A DNA stretch of 64,000 nt. Origin: Fulvivirga sediminis. Its GTDB lineage: Bacteria > Bacteroidota > Bacteroidia > Cytophagales > Cyclobacteriaceae. The first letter of the stretch is position 1. Every line of letters starts with the position of its first letter. The stretch spans positions 186,001 to 250,000 of the forward strand of contig NZ_JAESIY010000003.1 in assembly GCF_016757215.1 (NCBI RefSeq), given 5' to 3'. The position numbers and the translations under genes are program-made. Below the pieces are notes generated by a model. The model had not been told where the DNA came from and did no database searches. It saw nothing but the letters and a program-made list of their open reading frames with translations. This document shows positions 53,001-63,718 of this stretch, piece after piece.

Positions 53001-54100
53001 GGATTAGAAAAGAAGAGGTGAATAGTATCTTTTCGCCATTCTTTCAGGCCAGTAATTCTTATACCACCGGGGGAACAGGCATAGGCTTGGCCCTTTGTAA
53101 GAGTTTTGTGGAGCTCCATCTCGGCCACATAGAAGTGAGCAGTGAAGAAGGCGCAGGAACCTGTTTTACAGTTAAAATACCTAAAGGAAAGACCAAATTT
53201 GAAGATAAAGACTATGTCCGTTTCATTAATGAAAAGGAGGTAGAGGCTGAAGCCTCAGATATGAGTGAAATTGGGCTTGAAGAAGAAGACTCCATACAGA
53301 ATACTGAAAATGAGAAAGTATTGCTGATCGTGGATGATAATAAGGATATATCAGCCTACGTAAAAACACTTTTTGACGATGAGTTTAGAATATTATGTGC
53401 AGAAAACGGAGTTCAGGCCTATGACCTGGCCATTAATAATCCTCCCGATATTATTATTTCTGATATGATGATGCCCGGCATGGATGGCTTAGAGTTTTGC
53501 GCGAAAATAAAAGAGAATATTTCTACCAGCCATATTCCTGTAATTATGCTTACTGCCAAGGACACTAACAAGGATAAAATTACGGGCTATAAGGTGGGTG
53601 CTGATGATTATATTACTAAGCCTTTTTCTTCTGACATTTTAGTAGCCAGAGTCAATAATCTGTTGAAGAGTAGGAAAATGTTGGAGTTGAGGTATGAAAC
53701 TAATGACTTGATACATCCAGACAACGTTCAAAACTCCAAGGAAGTAGAGTTTGTGCTCAATACAGAATCTATCATTCTGCAGATGATGGAAAGGTCAGAG
53801 TTTAGTGTAGCCGCTTTGTGTAAGGAGTTAGGAATGAGCCAAAGTGCCTTATACCGAAAGATTAAATTATTAACGGGGGTTTCCATTCAGATATTCATAA
53901 GAAAGATAAGAATTAAGCAGGCGGCACAGTTACTACTGTCAGAGGATATGACGGTTACTGAAGTGGCGTTTGCTCTTGATTTTTCTGATCTCAAGTATTT
54001 TAGAAAATGCTTTAAGGAGCAGTTTAAAATGACCCCCTCAGAGTTTAAATCTACTCATAGTAAAACTGGAAATGTTAAGATAGAGCTCGATTCGTTATAG
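50012..54100 (+). CDS. Hybrid two-component system regulator (HTCS)
   Basis: The start is ATG 50012 (1362 residues); a TTG two codons earlier is less likely. After a signal peptide (ending QVQAQ) comes a periplasmic double beta-propeller of Reg_prop repeats (about 30-690: LGQIWVATNEGLFRY, NGFFWVGTHNGGINVFNPDG). A Y_Y_Y domain (about 710-785), one membrane helix (about 792-812, YMFYVLVIILVIW), HisKA (His850 in NFSHELKTPLTL), HATPase_c (about 930-1055), a receiver (phosphoacceptor Asp1151 in ISDMMMPGMDG) and an AraC helix-turn-helix (about 1255-1355) follow. All catalytic residues appear intact. Such proteins bind a specific oligosaccharide in the periplasm and activate the utilisation locus. 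The 22-bp-period direct repeats in the locus are its likely operators. Confidence 0.95.
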   Translation: MSKFNDKTSKLKLKHVAMCLLFLWSSQVQAQLFKQYKFHRLNETHGLTNNVINDICQDTLGQIWVATNEGLFRYQGFSFQKFIKNKDNPNLLHNNFVEHLYRDNANRIWLMTDDGVGLYSYKNDIIERFMPDQLTGRISSMAVDKRGNYYFGKYESGLIKVSPDGDLTTIDGGSSEYDLNFSNYSILELSLVGEQLWAIVADLGVVCYNLKTEKVVFFSADEMVGRPKLKMTDLFIDHNQVVWVSTEYGVYAFSVKGNGTKHIDRSLQEVIPEGDYLTICEDRDYNLWIGSRQNGMYKIYRLPDGSYTIATHFTPRPDEYGISHRSISKILQDENGFFWVGTHNGGINVFNPDGEDVRSVTRQLQPSELSLSYQNVWGLSQSKSGNIWVGTDGKGLSSLEPATGRIQNNIYPELENHAILALMEDSYSRLWVGTYSDGIYLYDLKKNKKIKTINTSSSQSDLEVDDIRCFYEADDGKVYIGTNQGGLYVYEEETGYLRQLPGLLKLDIRSVTANDHDCLWLGTFGKGLVKYNLVREEVIPTSWSSDPQHKGDVIFDVYKHGKVLWVATRHNGVVLYDTRNEKFQKEPALEQINGLSVSGLQMDKNQNLWFTTNTGVYLLNRLSHELKKFGVENGFQSGHFNDGSIFLSKEGYLVLGGIHGMNLFYPEDLMDVPVMTDIVLNEFKIFNKAVNPANSPIFPEGKSIFLTKKVTLSYADNIFSVQFALPGYTTYAKHDFVYMLEGYEQKWQYGAESNLATYRNVPPGHYTFKVKSLQNGAEKKLKVVIEPPFWKTWQAYMFYVLVIILVIWRINKFSNSRISLKQKLEFEQELREKEKLVMQEKLRFYTNFSHELKTPLTLIQGPVNDLLKSVEDPQKRQYLKLIQKNTGIILKFIRRMLEFRKIEMNKITLNVGHHDLKILAQEEAESFSYLASEKEIKFGFYCQNDIEGWVDLEKIQVVMNNLLSNAFKFTPKGKKVNFGVFDEDDYLIIEVKDKGVGIRKEEVNSIFSPFFQASNSYTTGGTGIGLALCKSFVELHLGHIEVSSEEGAGTCFTVKIPKGKTKFEDKDYVRFINEKEVEAEASDMSEIGLEEEDSIQNTENEKVLLIVDDNKDISAYVKTLFDDEFRILCAENGVQAYDLAINNPPDIIISDMMMPGMDGLEFCAKIKENISTSHIPVIMLTAKDTNKDKITGYKVGADDYITKPFSSDILVARVNNLLKSRKMLELRYETNDLIHPDNVQNSKEVEFVLNTESIILQMMERSEFSVAALCKELGMSQSALYRKIKLLTGVSIQIFIRKIRIKQAAQLLLSEDMTVTEVAFALDFSDLKYFRKCFKEQFKMTPSEFKSTHSKTGNVKIELDSL

Positions 54101-54149
54101 TGTTTATGTGGCATATTTATAACTCTTTGATTTTTCAGTATTTAAGACG

Positions 54150-54183
54150 GATAGCCCCCTATATTTTGAACGATAGTTCCCTC
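54150..54183 (+). promoter_or_regulatory. Candidate HTCS operator, 22-bp direct repeat (for GH2 operon)
   Basis: GATAGCCCCCTA (from 54150) and GATAGTTCCCTC (54172-54183) form a direct repeat with a period of exactly 22 bp. It lies about 165 bp upstream of the GH2 start and 50 bp after the HTCS stop. It is the best-preserved of three such sites. Confidence 0.7.
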
Positions 54184-54263
54184 TTATAAAATAAATGATT
54201 AAGCAAATTTGAGGTGTAATTTAAGTGGTGTTATAGTATTCTTTCTATCCCAAGAATAATTAA

Positions 54264-57443
<3,180 letters not shown>

Positions 57444-57454
57444 AATAATAATAT

Positions 57455-59596
57455 ATGAATTCTCTTAAACCTATTTTTAGCAGTATGCGATTATTAGTGT
57501 TATGGCTAGGCGTAGTGGCTGTTTTTACTGCATGTTCTAAGGACGAGCCAAAATATGCAGGATATCTTTTTGCTTATTTTACCGGTAACGGCCCTGGCCA
57601 GGAGCAGGTTCACTATGCCATAAGCAAGGATGGTTACAATTATTTTGCGCTTAATCATAACCAGCCCATTATTGATTCTAAGGAAATAAGTAATAGCGGA
57701 GGAGTGAGAGATCCACATATTCTCAGAGGTGAAGACGGATGGTTTTATATGGTGCTTACTGACCTTTATGTGCCCAAGATGGGATGGGAAAATACGGCCA
57801 TGGTGTTGCTTAAGTCCAAAGACCTGATCAACTGGACACACACAGTGATTGATATTCCGCAAACTTATCCTGATACATTTGGTGATGTGCGCCGCGTGTG
57901 GGCTCCACAAACCATATATGATCATCAATCAGATCAGTATATGGTTTACTGGTCTATGCTACAGCCAGGAGGAAGAGACATTATTTACTATGCTTATGCT
58001 AACGATGACTTCACTGGGTTCAAAAATGAGCCAAAACAGTTATTATTTAAAGAAGGAGCCTGTATAGATGGAGACATTGTTTTCAAAGATGGGAAATATC
58101 ACTTCTTCTTTAAAAATGAAGATGAAGGAGCAAAGGGCATATTAAAGGCGGTTTCTGATAGCATCAATGGCGGGTACAAAGTAGGGCCTGAGTATGTAGA
58201 CCAAACTGATGATGCAGTAGAGGGATCTGGTACTTTTAAACTCATTGGTACGGATGACTATATACTGATGTATGATATGTATACCACCGGAAAATATCAG
58301 TTCTGCATAAGCAAAGACTTAGAGAATTTTAAAGTAATCGATGAGGATATCAATATGAATTTCCATCCACGCCATGGATCTGTCATTCCTATCACAGAGG
58401 AGGAAATGAACAAACTGATGGAAAAATGGGCTTATATGGATGATGTGGTGATGGGGTCAGGTAATCCGGCTGTAAGAAAGCTGAATATTCAGATATCAGA
58501 AGACACTATTTATTTGCCAGTGGAAGCAGGAACGGATCTAAAAAGCTTTGATCCTCAACTAAATTTGATGCCGGGAGTAAAATCTTCGAAAGAAGGCAAG
58601 CAGGATTTTAGTGCCGGGGCGCTTACTTATGATTTTACATTGGGTGAGAAAACAAAAAGTTTTAAGGTGCAGGTGAGTGTAGATGGCAATCCGGTGCTTT
58701 CTGGGTACTATGCAGATCCTGAGATTATTTATTCTGAGAAAGAACAAAAATACTATTTGTACCCAACCAGCGACGGCTTTCATGGTTGGTCGGGCAAATA
58801 TTTTGAAGTATTTGAGTCACCTGACTTGGTAAACTGGATCAACAAAGGCACTATTCTGGACTTGAGAAAGGAGGTAAGCTGGGCCGATAGAAATGCTTGG
58901 GCGCCATGTGCTATTGAAAAGAAAGTAGGAGATGATTATAAGTATTATTACTATTTCACCGCCGCGCAGAAGGTGGGAGTAGCAGTAGCTGATCATCCCG
59001 CAGGGCCTTTCAAAGATAGCGGAGCCCCTTTGGTTGACTTTAAACCAGAGGGCGTAAACGGAGGCCAAGAGATTGATCCTGATGTATTTACTGATCCAAA
59101 CACAGGAAAGAGCTACCTCTACTGGGGTAATGGGTATATGGCCGTAGCTGAACTCAATGATGATATGGTGTCTATTAAAAAAGAGACCATTAAAGTAATT
59201 ACGCCTGACCAAACTTTTAGAGAAGGTACTGAAGTGTTTTTCCGTAATGGGAAGTACTATTTCATGTGGTCTGAAGATGATACCAGAAGCCCTAACTACA
59301 AGGTGAGATATGCTACTGCAGATTCTCCGCTAGGTCCACTCACTATACCCGAAAACAACCTGGTAATAGAGAAAATTCCTGAGCAGGGTATTTACGGAAC
59401 AGGGCATAACTCAGTAGTTTATTCCAAAGAAAATGATCAGTGGTATATTGTATATCATCGTTTTAATAGGCCAAATGGCATCAAAATGGGTGGCGATGCT
59501 GGTTTTCATCGCGAGGTATGCATCGATTTACTCAATTTTGATGAAGAGGGTAATGTACTACAGGTTCAACCTACCATCAAAGGACTGGCAAAATAA
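57455..59596 (+). CDS. Double-domain glycoside hydrolase family 43 protein
   Basis: The 713-residue lipoprotein has a lipobox (VAVFTACSKDEP) and two five-bladed GH43 propellers in one chain. Domain 1 (about 30-340) shows SGGVRDPHILRGEDGWFYMV (base Asp), ACIDGDIVFKDGKYHFFF (modulator Asp) and DAVEGSGTFKLI (acid Glu). A strand-rich linker (about 345-405) follows. Domain 2 (about 410-713) shows GYYADPEIIYSEKEQKYYLY, QEIDPDVFTDPNTGKSYLYW and FREGTEVFFRNGKYYFMW. Both catalytic triads look complete. GH43 enzymes are mostly alpha-L-arabinofuranosidases, beta-xylosidases or exo-beta-1,3-galactanases. The gene lies 11 bp after GH2 and 2 bp before a third GH43. Confidence 0.85.
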   Translation: MNSLKPIFSSMRLLVLWLGVVAVFTACSKDEPKYAGYLFAYFTGNGPGQEQVHYAISKDGYNYFALNHNQPIIDSKEISNSGGVRDPHILRGEDGWFYMVLTDLYVPKMGWENTAMVLLKSKDLINWTHTVIDIPQTYPDTFGDVRRVWAPQTIYDHQSDQYMVYWSMLQPGGRDIIYYAYANDDFTGFKNEPKQLLFKEGACIDGDIVFKDGKYHFFFKNEDEGAKGILKAVSDSINGGYKVGPEYVDQTDDAVEGSGTFKLIGTDDYILMYDMYTTGKYQFCISKDLENFKVIDEDINMNFHPRHGSVIPITEEEMNKLMEKWAYMDDVVMGSGNPAVRKLNIQISEDTIYLPVEAGTDLKSFDPQLNLMPGVKSSKEGKQDFSAGALTYDFTLGEKTKSFKVQVSVDGNPVLSGYYADPEIIYSEKEQKYYLYPTSDGFHGWSGKYFEVFESPDLVNWINKGTILDLRKEVSWADRNAWAPCAIEKKVGDDYKYYYYFTAAQKVGVAVADHPAGPFKDSGAPLVDFKPEGVNGGQEIDPDVFTDPNTGKSYLYWGNGYMAVAELNDDMVSIKKETIKVITPDQTFREGTEVFFRNGKYYFMWSEDDTRSPNYKVRYATADSPLGPLTIPENNLVIEKIPEQGIYGTGHNSVVYSKENDQWYIVYHRFNRPNGIKMGGDAGFHREVCIDLLNFDEEGNVLQVQPTIKGLAK

Positions 59597-59598
59597 TA

Positions 59599-60630
59599 AT
59601 GATGACGTGGATGGTGATAAAATCTTATAAAAGGTCGTTTCAGTTGCTTTTGATTCTCTTGGCTACCATGACGATGGCACCTTTGAAAGGTCAGCAATTA
59701 AAGTTTGATAATCCTATAGCAGAAGAGCGGGCAGACCCCTGGGTATTCAAAGATACAGATGGGAAGTACTATCTCATTGCCACTGTGCCAGAGTATGACC
59801 GCATAGTAATCAGAAGAGCCGACAGCATTAACGGGTTAAAAACCGCCACCGAAAAAGTGGTGTGGACCAAGCATAAAACAGGTGTGATGGGCCATCATAT
59901 TTGGGCGCCGGAGTTACATAAGATTAAAGGCAAGTGGTACATATACTTTGCAGCGGGAGAGGCTGAGCAAATCTGGAACATTCGTATGTGGGTACTCTCT
60001 AATGACGCTGATAATCCGCTAGAAGGAGAGTGGAAGGAAGAAGGACAAATAGAAACCCAAAGATCATCCTTCTCTCTCGATGCCACTACCTTCGAGCACA
60101 AAGGCAAACGCTATATGATTTGGGCTCAGGATGTACTGGAGGGTAGAAATGGCACAGGTTTGGTAATGTCTGAAATGAAAAACCCTACTACTCTGAAAGG
60201 ACCTGAAGTAACCTTAACTACACCCGAGTATTCTTGGGAGACCATAAAATATAATGTTAATGAAGGCCCGGCAGTAATTGAAAGAGGCGATAAGCTTTTT
60301 GTGACTTACTCAGCCAGTGCCACTAATGAAAATTACTGCATGGGTATGTTATGGATCGATGCCGATGCCGACTTGCTGGATGCCGCTAACTGGCATAAAT
60401 CACCAGGGCCGGTATTTTATTCTAACGAAGAGGTCAAGCGCTACGGACCAGGGCATAATTCATTTGTGGTAGCAGAAGATGGTAAAACCACCGTAATGAT
60501 TTATCACGCACGTGACTATAAGGAAATTCAAGGCTTCGAACTAGAAGATTCAAATAGAGCTACTCGGGCACGCGAGGTAAAATGGACATCGGATGGTTTC
60601 CCTGATTTTATGCAAAATGTGGCCGATTAA
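59599..60630 (+). CDS. Glycoside hydrolase family 43 enzyme, arabinofuranosidase-like
   Basis: The 343-residue protein has a signal peptide (LLLILLATMTMAPLKGQ); the start could be one of three Met codons within the first five. The single propeller has base Asp in EERADPWVFKDTDGKYYLIA, a WAPELHKIKGKWYIYFAAGE blade, modulator Asp in SFSLDATTFEHKGKRYMIWA and acid Glu in NVNEGPAVIERGDKLFVTYS. The ASATNENYCMGMLWIDADAD segment and the late GPGHNSFV are typical of GH43 enzymes annotated as alpha-L-arabinofuranosidases. It follows the double GH43 by 2 bp and ends the operon at a strong terminator. Confidence 0.88.
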   Translation: MMTWMVIKSYKRSFQLLLILLATMTMAPLKGQQLKFDNPIAEERADPWVFKDTDGKYYLIATVPEYDRIVIRRADSINGLKTATEKVVWTKHKTGVMGHHIWAPELHKIKGKWYIYFAAGEAEQIWNIRMWVLSNDADNPLEGEWKEEGQIETQRSSFSLDATTFEHKGKRYMIWAQDVLEGRNGTGLVMSEMKNPTTLKGPEVTLTTPEYSWETIKYNVNEGPAVIERGDKLFVTYSASATNENYCMGMLWIDADADLLDAANWHKSPGPVFYSNEEVKRYGPGHNSFVVAEDGKTTVMIYHARDYKEIQGFELEDSNRATRAREVKWTSDGFPDFMQNVAD

Positions 60631-60682
60631 GCCGATGCCTACAGTTTAAACCGATGCAACTTTTGTAGAAGTACTTAATAAA

Positions 60683-60734
60683 AATAATAAAAGAAGAGTC
60701 GCTTGGAGATCCGCGTGACTCTTCTTTTATTATT
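60683..60734 (+). terminator. Rho-independent terminator
   Basis: A perfect 18-bp stem (60683-60700 with 60717-60734) ends in a T-rich arm and closes the GH2-GH43-GH43 operon. Confidence 0.92.
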
Positions 60735-60867
60735 CAATCAACCAAGACTCATGATCATTAGAGCCTTTAGAAAAGTCTGCTTTTCTATTTAATCGCACGA
60801 TGGTACAGGAATATAACGAGACAGCTAATAAAGAATACCTTGTTTCCACTTGCTGGTAGGTAGGGTC

Positions 60868-60958
60868 TTCATTCCTTGATCATGTAGATATAGCGTACTT
60901 ATATCTGGAACCTCAGAACAATGTTGATTCCTATCTTTCACTTCGTTGTAGTTGAGGC
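60868..60958. repeat. Degenerate copy of the 62340-62455 repeat
   Basis: TTCATTCCTTGATCATGTAG and the following ATATCTGGAA and TTCACTTCG match the repeat at 62340-62455 in the same order, with many substitutions. A 99-codon reverse-strand frame here (60825-61124) is best explained as a by-product of this repeat. Apart from this, the 60735-61138 stretch shows no gene and no HTCS operator. Confidence 0.6.
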
Positions 60959-61138
60959 TTTTAATTGTTTGTGTTTTAAGAGATACCACCAACCACTGGT
61001 AGCCGAATTGTACACTTAGTCCTTTTTTATAAACATACACCAGCCCTAAAGCAGTTGATACTGGTTTTAAGTTGTTCTTTAGCTGGAAAAAGTTGATTTT
61101 TATTGTTATCTTCTTATGATTCAATAATAATATACGCT

Positions 61139-62038
61139 ATGAAAAAAAGAAACCTAAACCCACTAGTTTTATTGACATTAGTATTGGTGATGTCATGTAA
61201 CAAGGATGAAATTGCAGTAAAAAATATTGCTGTTGAGCAAAAGCCAAACTTGCGGATGATGACAGAAGCAAAAAGTTGGACGAATATCCTTATTGATAAT
61301 TTTGATCCAGGGAGTAATTTGGATGCCAACTGGCAACGTACAGAAAGACTGGATTATAACTCCAATCTCTGTATGTATAGGCCGTGGAATGCAAGTATTG
61401 CAAATTTGGATAATAAAAGTTGCTTAAGGTTGCGATCTTATAAAAAGGATAATCGTTGGGAATCTGCTCATGTTAAGTCAAGAGTAAACTTTAAACCAAA
61501 TTATAATGAACAGGTACATGTGCAGGTAAGTGCAAAGGTAGTTGCTGTGGAAAATAGTACTTTCAAAGGCTTTGCTGAAACTTACGGTGTTTGGCCTGCA
61601 ATATGGACAGTACAAGAGAATGCTTGGCCCGTACAGGGAGAAATCGACATTATGGAAGCTTATTCTTATGGATATTATGGTGGAGAGAAGTATGCTAGTA
61701 ATTTGTTTTATGGTTATAATGCAGGTCAAAGCTTGCTCGATCAGAATGCAGTAAGACACTATGACTATATTGGTGAAGGATGGCATACCTATGATATGTA
61801 CTGGAGCAATGTAAATGGGAGTGTATATGTGGATATTTTGGTAGATGGCAATCAAGTGGCCAATTATCATAACGGCATAGATCCAGACTTAAGGTTGGAA
61901 AACTTTGGTCCTCATAATGTTATCTTAAACCTGAATATAGGTTCCAATACTGGTATCTTTAATAATAATGCTATTAATGTTTTTTGGAATACAGATATGT
62001 ATGTTGATTATGTTAGAGTACAGAAAACTTCTATTTAA
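61139..62038 (+). CDS. Glycoside hydrolase family 16 lipoprotein
   Basis: ATG 61139 gives 299 residues with a signal peptide and lipobox (LVLVMSCNKDE). A longer frame from a TTG 12 codons upstream is unlikely. The concanavalin-like GH16 fold has its catalytic motif intact: GEIDIMEAYSYG, with nucleophile Glu168, Asp170 and acid/base Glu173. AETYGVWPAIWTVQENAWPV before it and EGWHTYDMYWSNVNGSVYVD after it are also typical. GH16 enzymes are endo-acting on beta-1,3 or beta-1,4 glucans or galactans (laminarin, agar, carrageenan, galactan). As a probable surface lipoprotein it may make the first cut in the polymer. It is separated from the GH43 genes by a terminator and lacks the HTCS repeat. Confidence 0.88.
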   Translation: MKKRNLNPLVLLTLVLVMSCNKDEIAVKNIAVEQKPNLRMMTEAKSWTNILIDNFDPGSNLDANWQRTERLDYNSNLCMYRPWNASIANLDNKSCLRLRSYKKDNRWESAHVKSRVNFKPNYNEQVHVQVSAKVVAVENSTFKGFAETYGVWPAIWTVQENAWPVQGEIDIMEAYSYGYYGGEKYASNLFYGYNAGQSLLDQNAVRHYDYIGEGWHTYDMYWSNVNGSVYVDILVDGNQVANYHNGIDPDLRLENFGPHNVILNLNIGSNTGIFNNNAINVFWNTDMYVDYVRVQKTSI

Positions 62039-62119
62039 TCTGGTTGAAACGTTCGAAAAACTAATGATTTATCAGGCCTATGAGGGTAAGTGATTTTTTA
62101 AGTATGAAATCATGAAATT

Positions 62120-62144
62120 GGTGCGCGTTTTAGAAACGCGCACC
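62120..62144 (+). terminator. Hairpin downstream of GH16
   Basis: GGTGCGCGTTT (62120-62130) pairs perfectly with AAACGCGCACC (62134-62144) over a 3-nt loop. It lies 82 bp after the GH16 stop and has no T-run, so it may be a repeat arm rather than a terminator; a related GCGTTT/AAACGC pair occurs near 62880. Confidence 0.45.
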
Positions 62145-62339
62145 TTCACCTAAATATCGTATGTTGAGAACCGTTTTGCTAGCGAAAAAAGGTACAGCAA
62201 GATGGAACCACTACCGAGGTCAGCCTGAGCTCGTCGAAGGGTAGACAGTCGGAACTGCTTCATGTGGTAATGAAGTCTTATCAGAAATTTTTGAACTGAT
62301 ACTTAACTGTTATGCATATACGCGCCTGGCAATATCAGG

Positions 62340-62455
62340 CCGTCATTCCTGAATCATGTAGCATAGCGGAATGATATCTGGAATCTTTCTGGTGGGGTAG
62401 CACTATCTGATCAGTGAGATCCCGGCTCTTCACTTCGATACGGCCGGGATGACGG
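62340..62455. repeat. Palindromic intergenic repeat with terminal inverted ends (MITE/REP-like)
   Basis: CCGTCATTCC (62340-62349) and GGGATGACGG (62446-62455) are inverted ends with one mismatch. Inside are further pairings, notably ATCCCGGC/GCCGGGAT near the right end and CATTCC/GGAATG near the left. A degenerate copy lies at 60868-60958. Just before it, 62222-62245 carries GCCTGAGCTCGTCGAAGG, a sequence type also common in dispersed bacterial repeats. Confidence 0.65.
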
Positions 62456-62467
62456 TGTGATGTTGGT

Positions 62468-62538
62468 TATTAGTCAAGTTTATAATTTATAGGCACAAGC
62501 GGACGCTTGCACCAGGTTTTCTTATAACCTTGAACCAG
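62468..62538 (+). repeat. Dispersed direct repeat, copy A
   Basis: TATTAGTCAAGTTTATAATT begins a unit that continues with GGCACAAGCGGACG and ends ATAACCTTGAACCAG. The same unit occurs at 62777-62839. Copy A carries about eight extra bases in the middle. Confidence 0.75.
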
Positions 62539-62776
62539 AAGAGGATGATCAATCATATAAAAAATCTTTTGAAATCATGTTTATCATACTTATCAAAAAC
62601 ATCACAGTCTAAGACAATAGTTTCTTCAATGTTACAAGTGCTTCAGGGTGTTCTTGGTTTTGGCTGTCTATTTCTATTTTTTCGATCTCAAAAATAGCTT
62701 AGAACTTATACATCGCTTGAACCTAGTGCAGCCTTCATATTCCTTGAATTAAAAGGTAGAAGTATAACAAATGGAG

Positions 62777-62839
62777 TATTAGTCAAGTTTATAATTTAGA
62801 GGCACAAGTGGACGTATGTTTGACATAACCTTGGACCAG
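62777..62839 (+). repeat. Dispersed direct repeat, copy B
   Basis: Second copy of the unit at 62468-62538, sharing TATTAGTCAAGTTTATAATT, GGCACAAG, GGACG and ATAACCTTG(A/G)ACCAG. The 240 bp between the copies hold no supported gene. Confidence 0.75.
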
Positions 62840-62920
62840 TTGGGGCCTGCATTTTATAGATTAGATTGCAACTGACGGACGCGTTTCCGCTACTCTCAAA
62901 CGCGCCCAAACTGGAGACTT

Positions 62921-63313
62921 TTAAAATGGTCCAAAAAAATATATACACACGTGAACAGTTGTAAGGATACAGAAAAATATTGTGATAGGACGTGAATACT
63001 TAGTTGGAATGGGTTTTATTTTCTCTTTCTGCATAACCGTTTCAAATCTTCCCTCAAAAAGGTACCAAATAAGTCCGATAGTTAAATTAATCATGATTAT
63101 CACTCTAACTGGCTCAGATATTTTAAATGGGTAGTAATCTTCATTCATTGCGAGTAATGATAAATTTTGAAAATAAAACAACATGAGAAATGTAAAAATA
63201 TTCTGTAAAAAAACTGCTGATAGTGAATAACTATCGTATGAAGGTTTTAGTTTTAACGAAATTTGATAAAAAGGCATTAATAATATTAAGTAAATTCTTT
63301 TAATGTTATTCAT
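62921..63313 (-). CDS. Small membrane protein of unknown function
   Basis: The 130-residue protein has three likely membrane helices (AVFLQNIFTFLMLFYFQNLS, VRVIIMINLTIGLIWYLFEG and ITIFFCILTTVHVCIYFF). No family is recognised. It stands alone in decayed, repeat-rich DNA, which lowers confidence that it is functional, but the regular spacing of hydrophobic segments argues for a real gene or a recently lost one. Confidence 0.5.
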   Translation of the reverse strand: MNNIKRIYLILLMPFYQISLKLKPSYDSYSLSAVFLQNIFTFLMLFYFQNLSLLAMNEDYYPFKISEPVRVIIMINLTIGLIWYLFEGRFETVMQKEKIKPIPTKYSRPITIFFCILTTVHVCIYFFGPF

Positions 63314-63480
63314 AGTTAATTCGGATTCAAAAAAGTAGGTTTTAATAATCCATTTCCAAGGCTTTCCTTACCTCCAAATTTCTTGTATTTACCCGACATC
63401 CTTAGTCTTACCGAAGGCCGACTAAAAATTTATAATAAGCACGAATGTCTCTGACCCGGTAGATTTGACCCCTGCTTTAT

Positions 63481-63615
63481 TTATAAAAACTCAATTTCTA
63501 CCAAACCTCGTATTCCACTATAGTCTCCTGCGCTTGACCACCGATAGTACTCTGGTTCATCTACAATCCTGCTTCTCGTACCACCGAGATTTATATTCAC
63601 GTAGCCTTGAAAGCA
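63481..63615 (-). pseudogene. C-terminal relic of an IS200-like (REP-associated) transposase
   Basis: The reverse strand reads RIVDEPEYYRWSSAGDYSGI, then RGLVEIEFL and a stop at 63481. This matches the C-terminus of REP-associated tyrosine transposases (typical form IV..PEDY.WSSA.DY.G..GLL.I). Upstream the frame is soon closed by a stop and the expected HUH catalytic part is missing. The short sequence after it on the same strand (GGGTCAAATCTACCGGGTCA, 63451-63470) may be part of the element end. The other DNA in 63314-63718 shows no gene. Confidence 0.6.
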
Positions 63616-63662
63616 TAAAAAATATTAAAAATTTGCTAGATTAGTGAAAAAGATATATTGCG

Positions 63663-63684
63663 AATATATGCAATTGCATATATT
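63663..63684. promoter_or_regulatory. 22-bp perfect palindrome upstream of the last gene
   Basis: AATATATGCAA is followed directly by its complement TTGCATATATT, giving a 22-bp perfect palindrome centred at 63673/63674 and ending 34 bp before the ATG at 63719. Size and place suit a dimeric repressor operator. Confidence 0.5.
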
Positions 63685-63718
63685 ACTACGTTATGCTCAA
63701 TAGGTAGACGCAAAAAAT

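Noticed and set aside
60825-61124. 99-codon reverse-strand frame between GH43 and GH16
   Set aside because: It runs through a degenerate copy of an intergenic palindromic repeat and overlaps the GH16 leader; composition is not protein-like.
63690-63700. ACGTTATGC near the last gene as an integron attC-like core
   Set aside because: Does not satisfy the GTTRRRY core and there is no paired core site or integrase.
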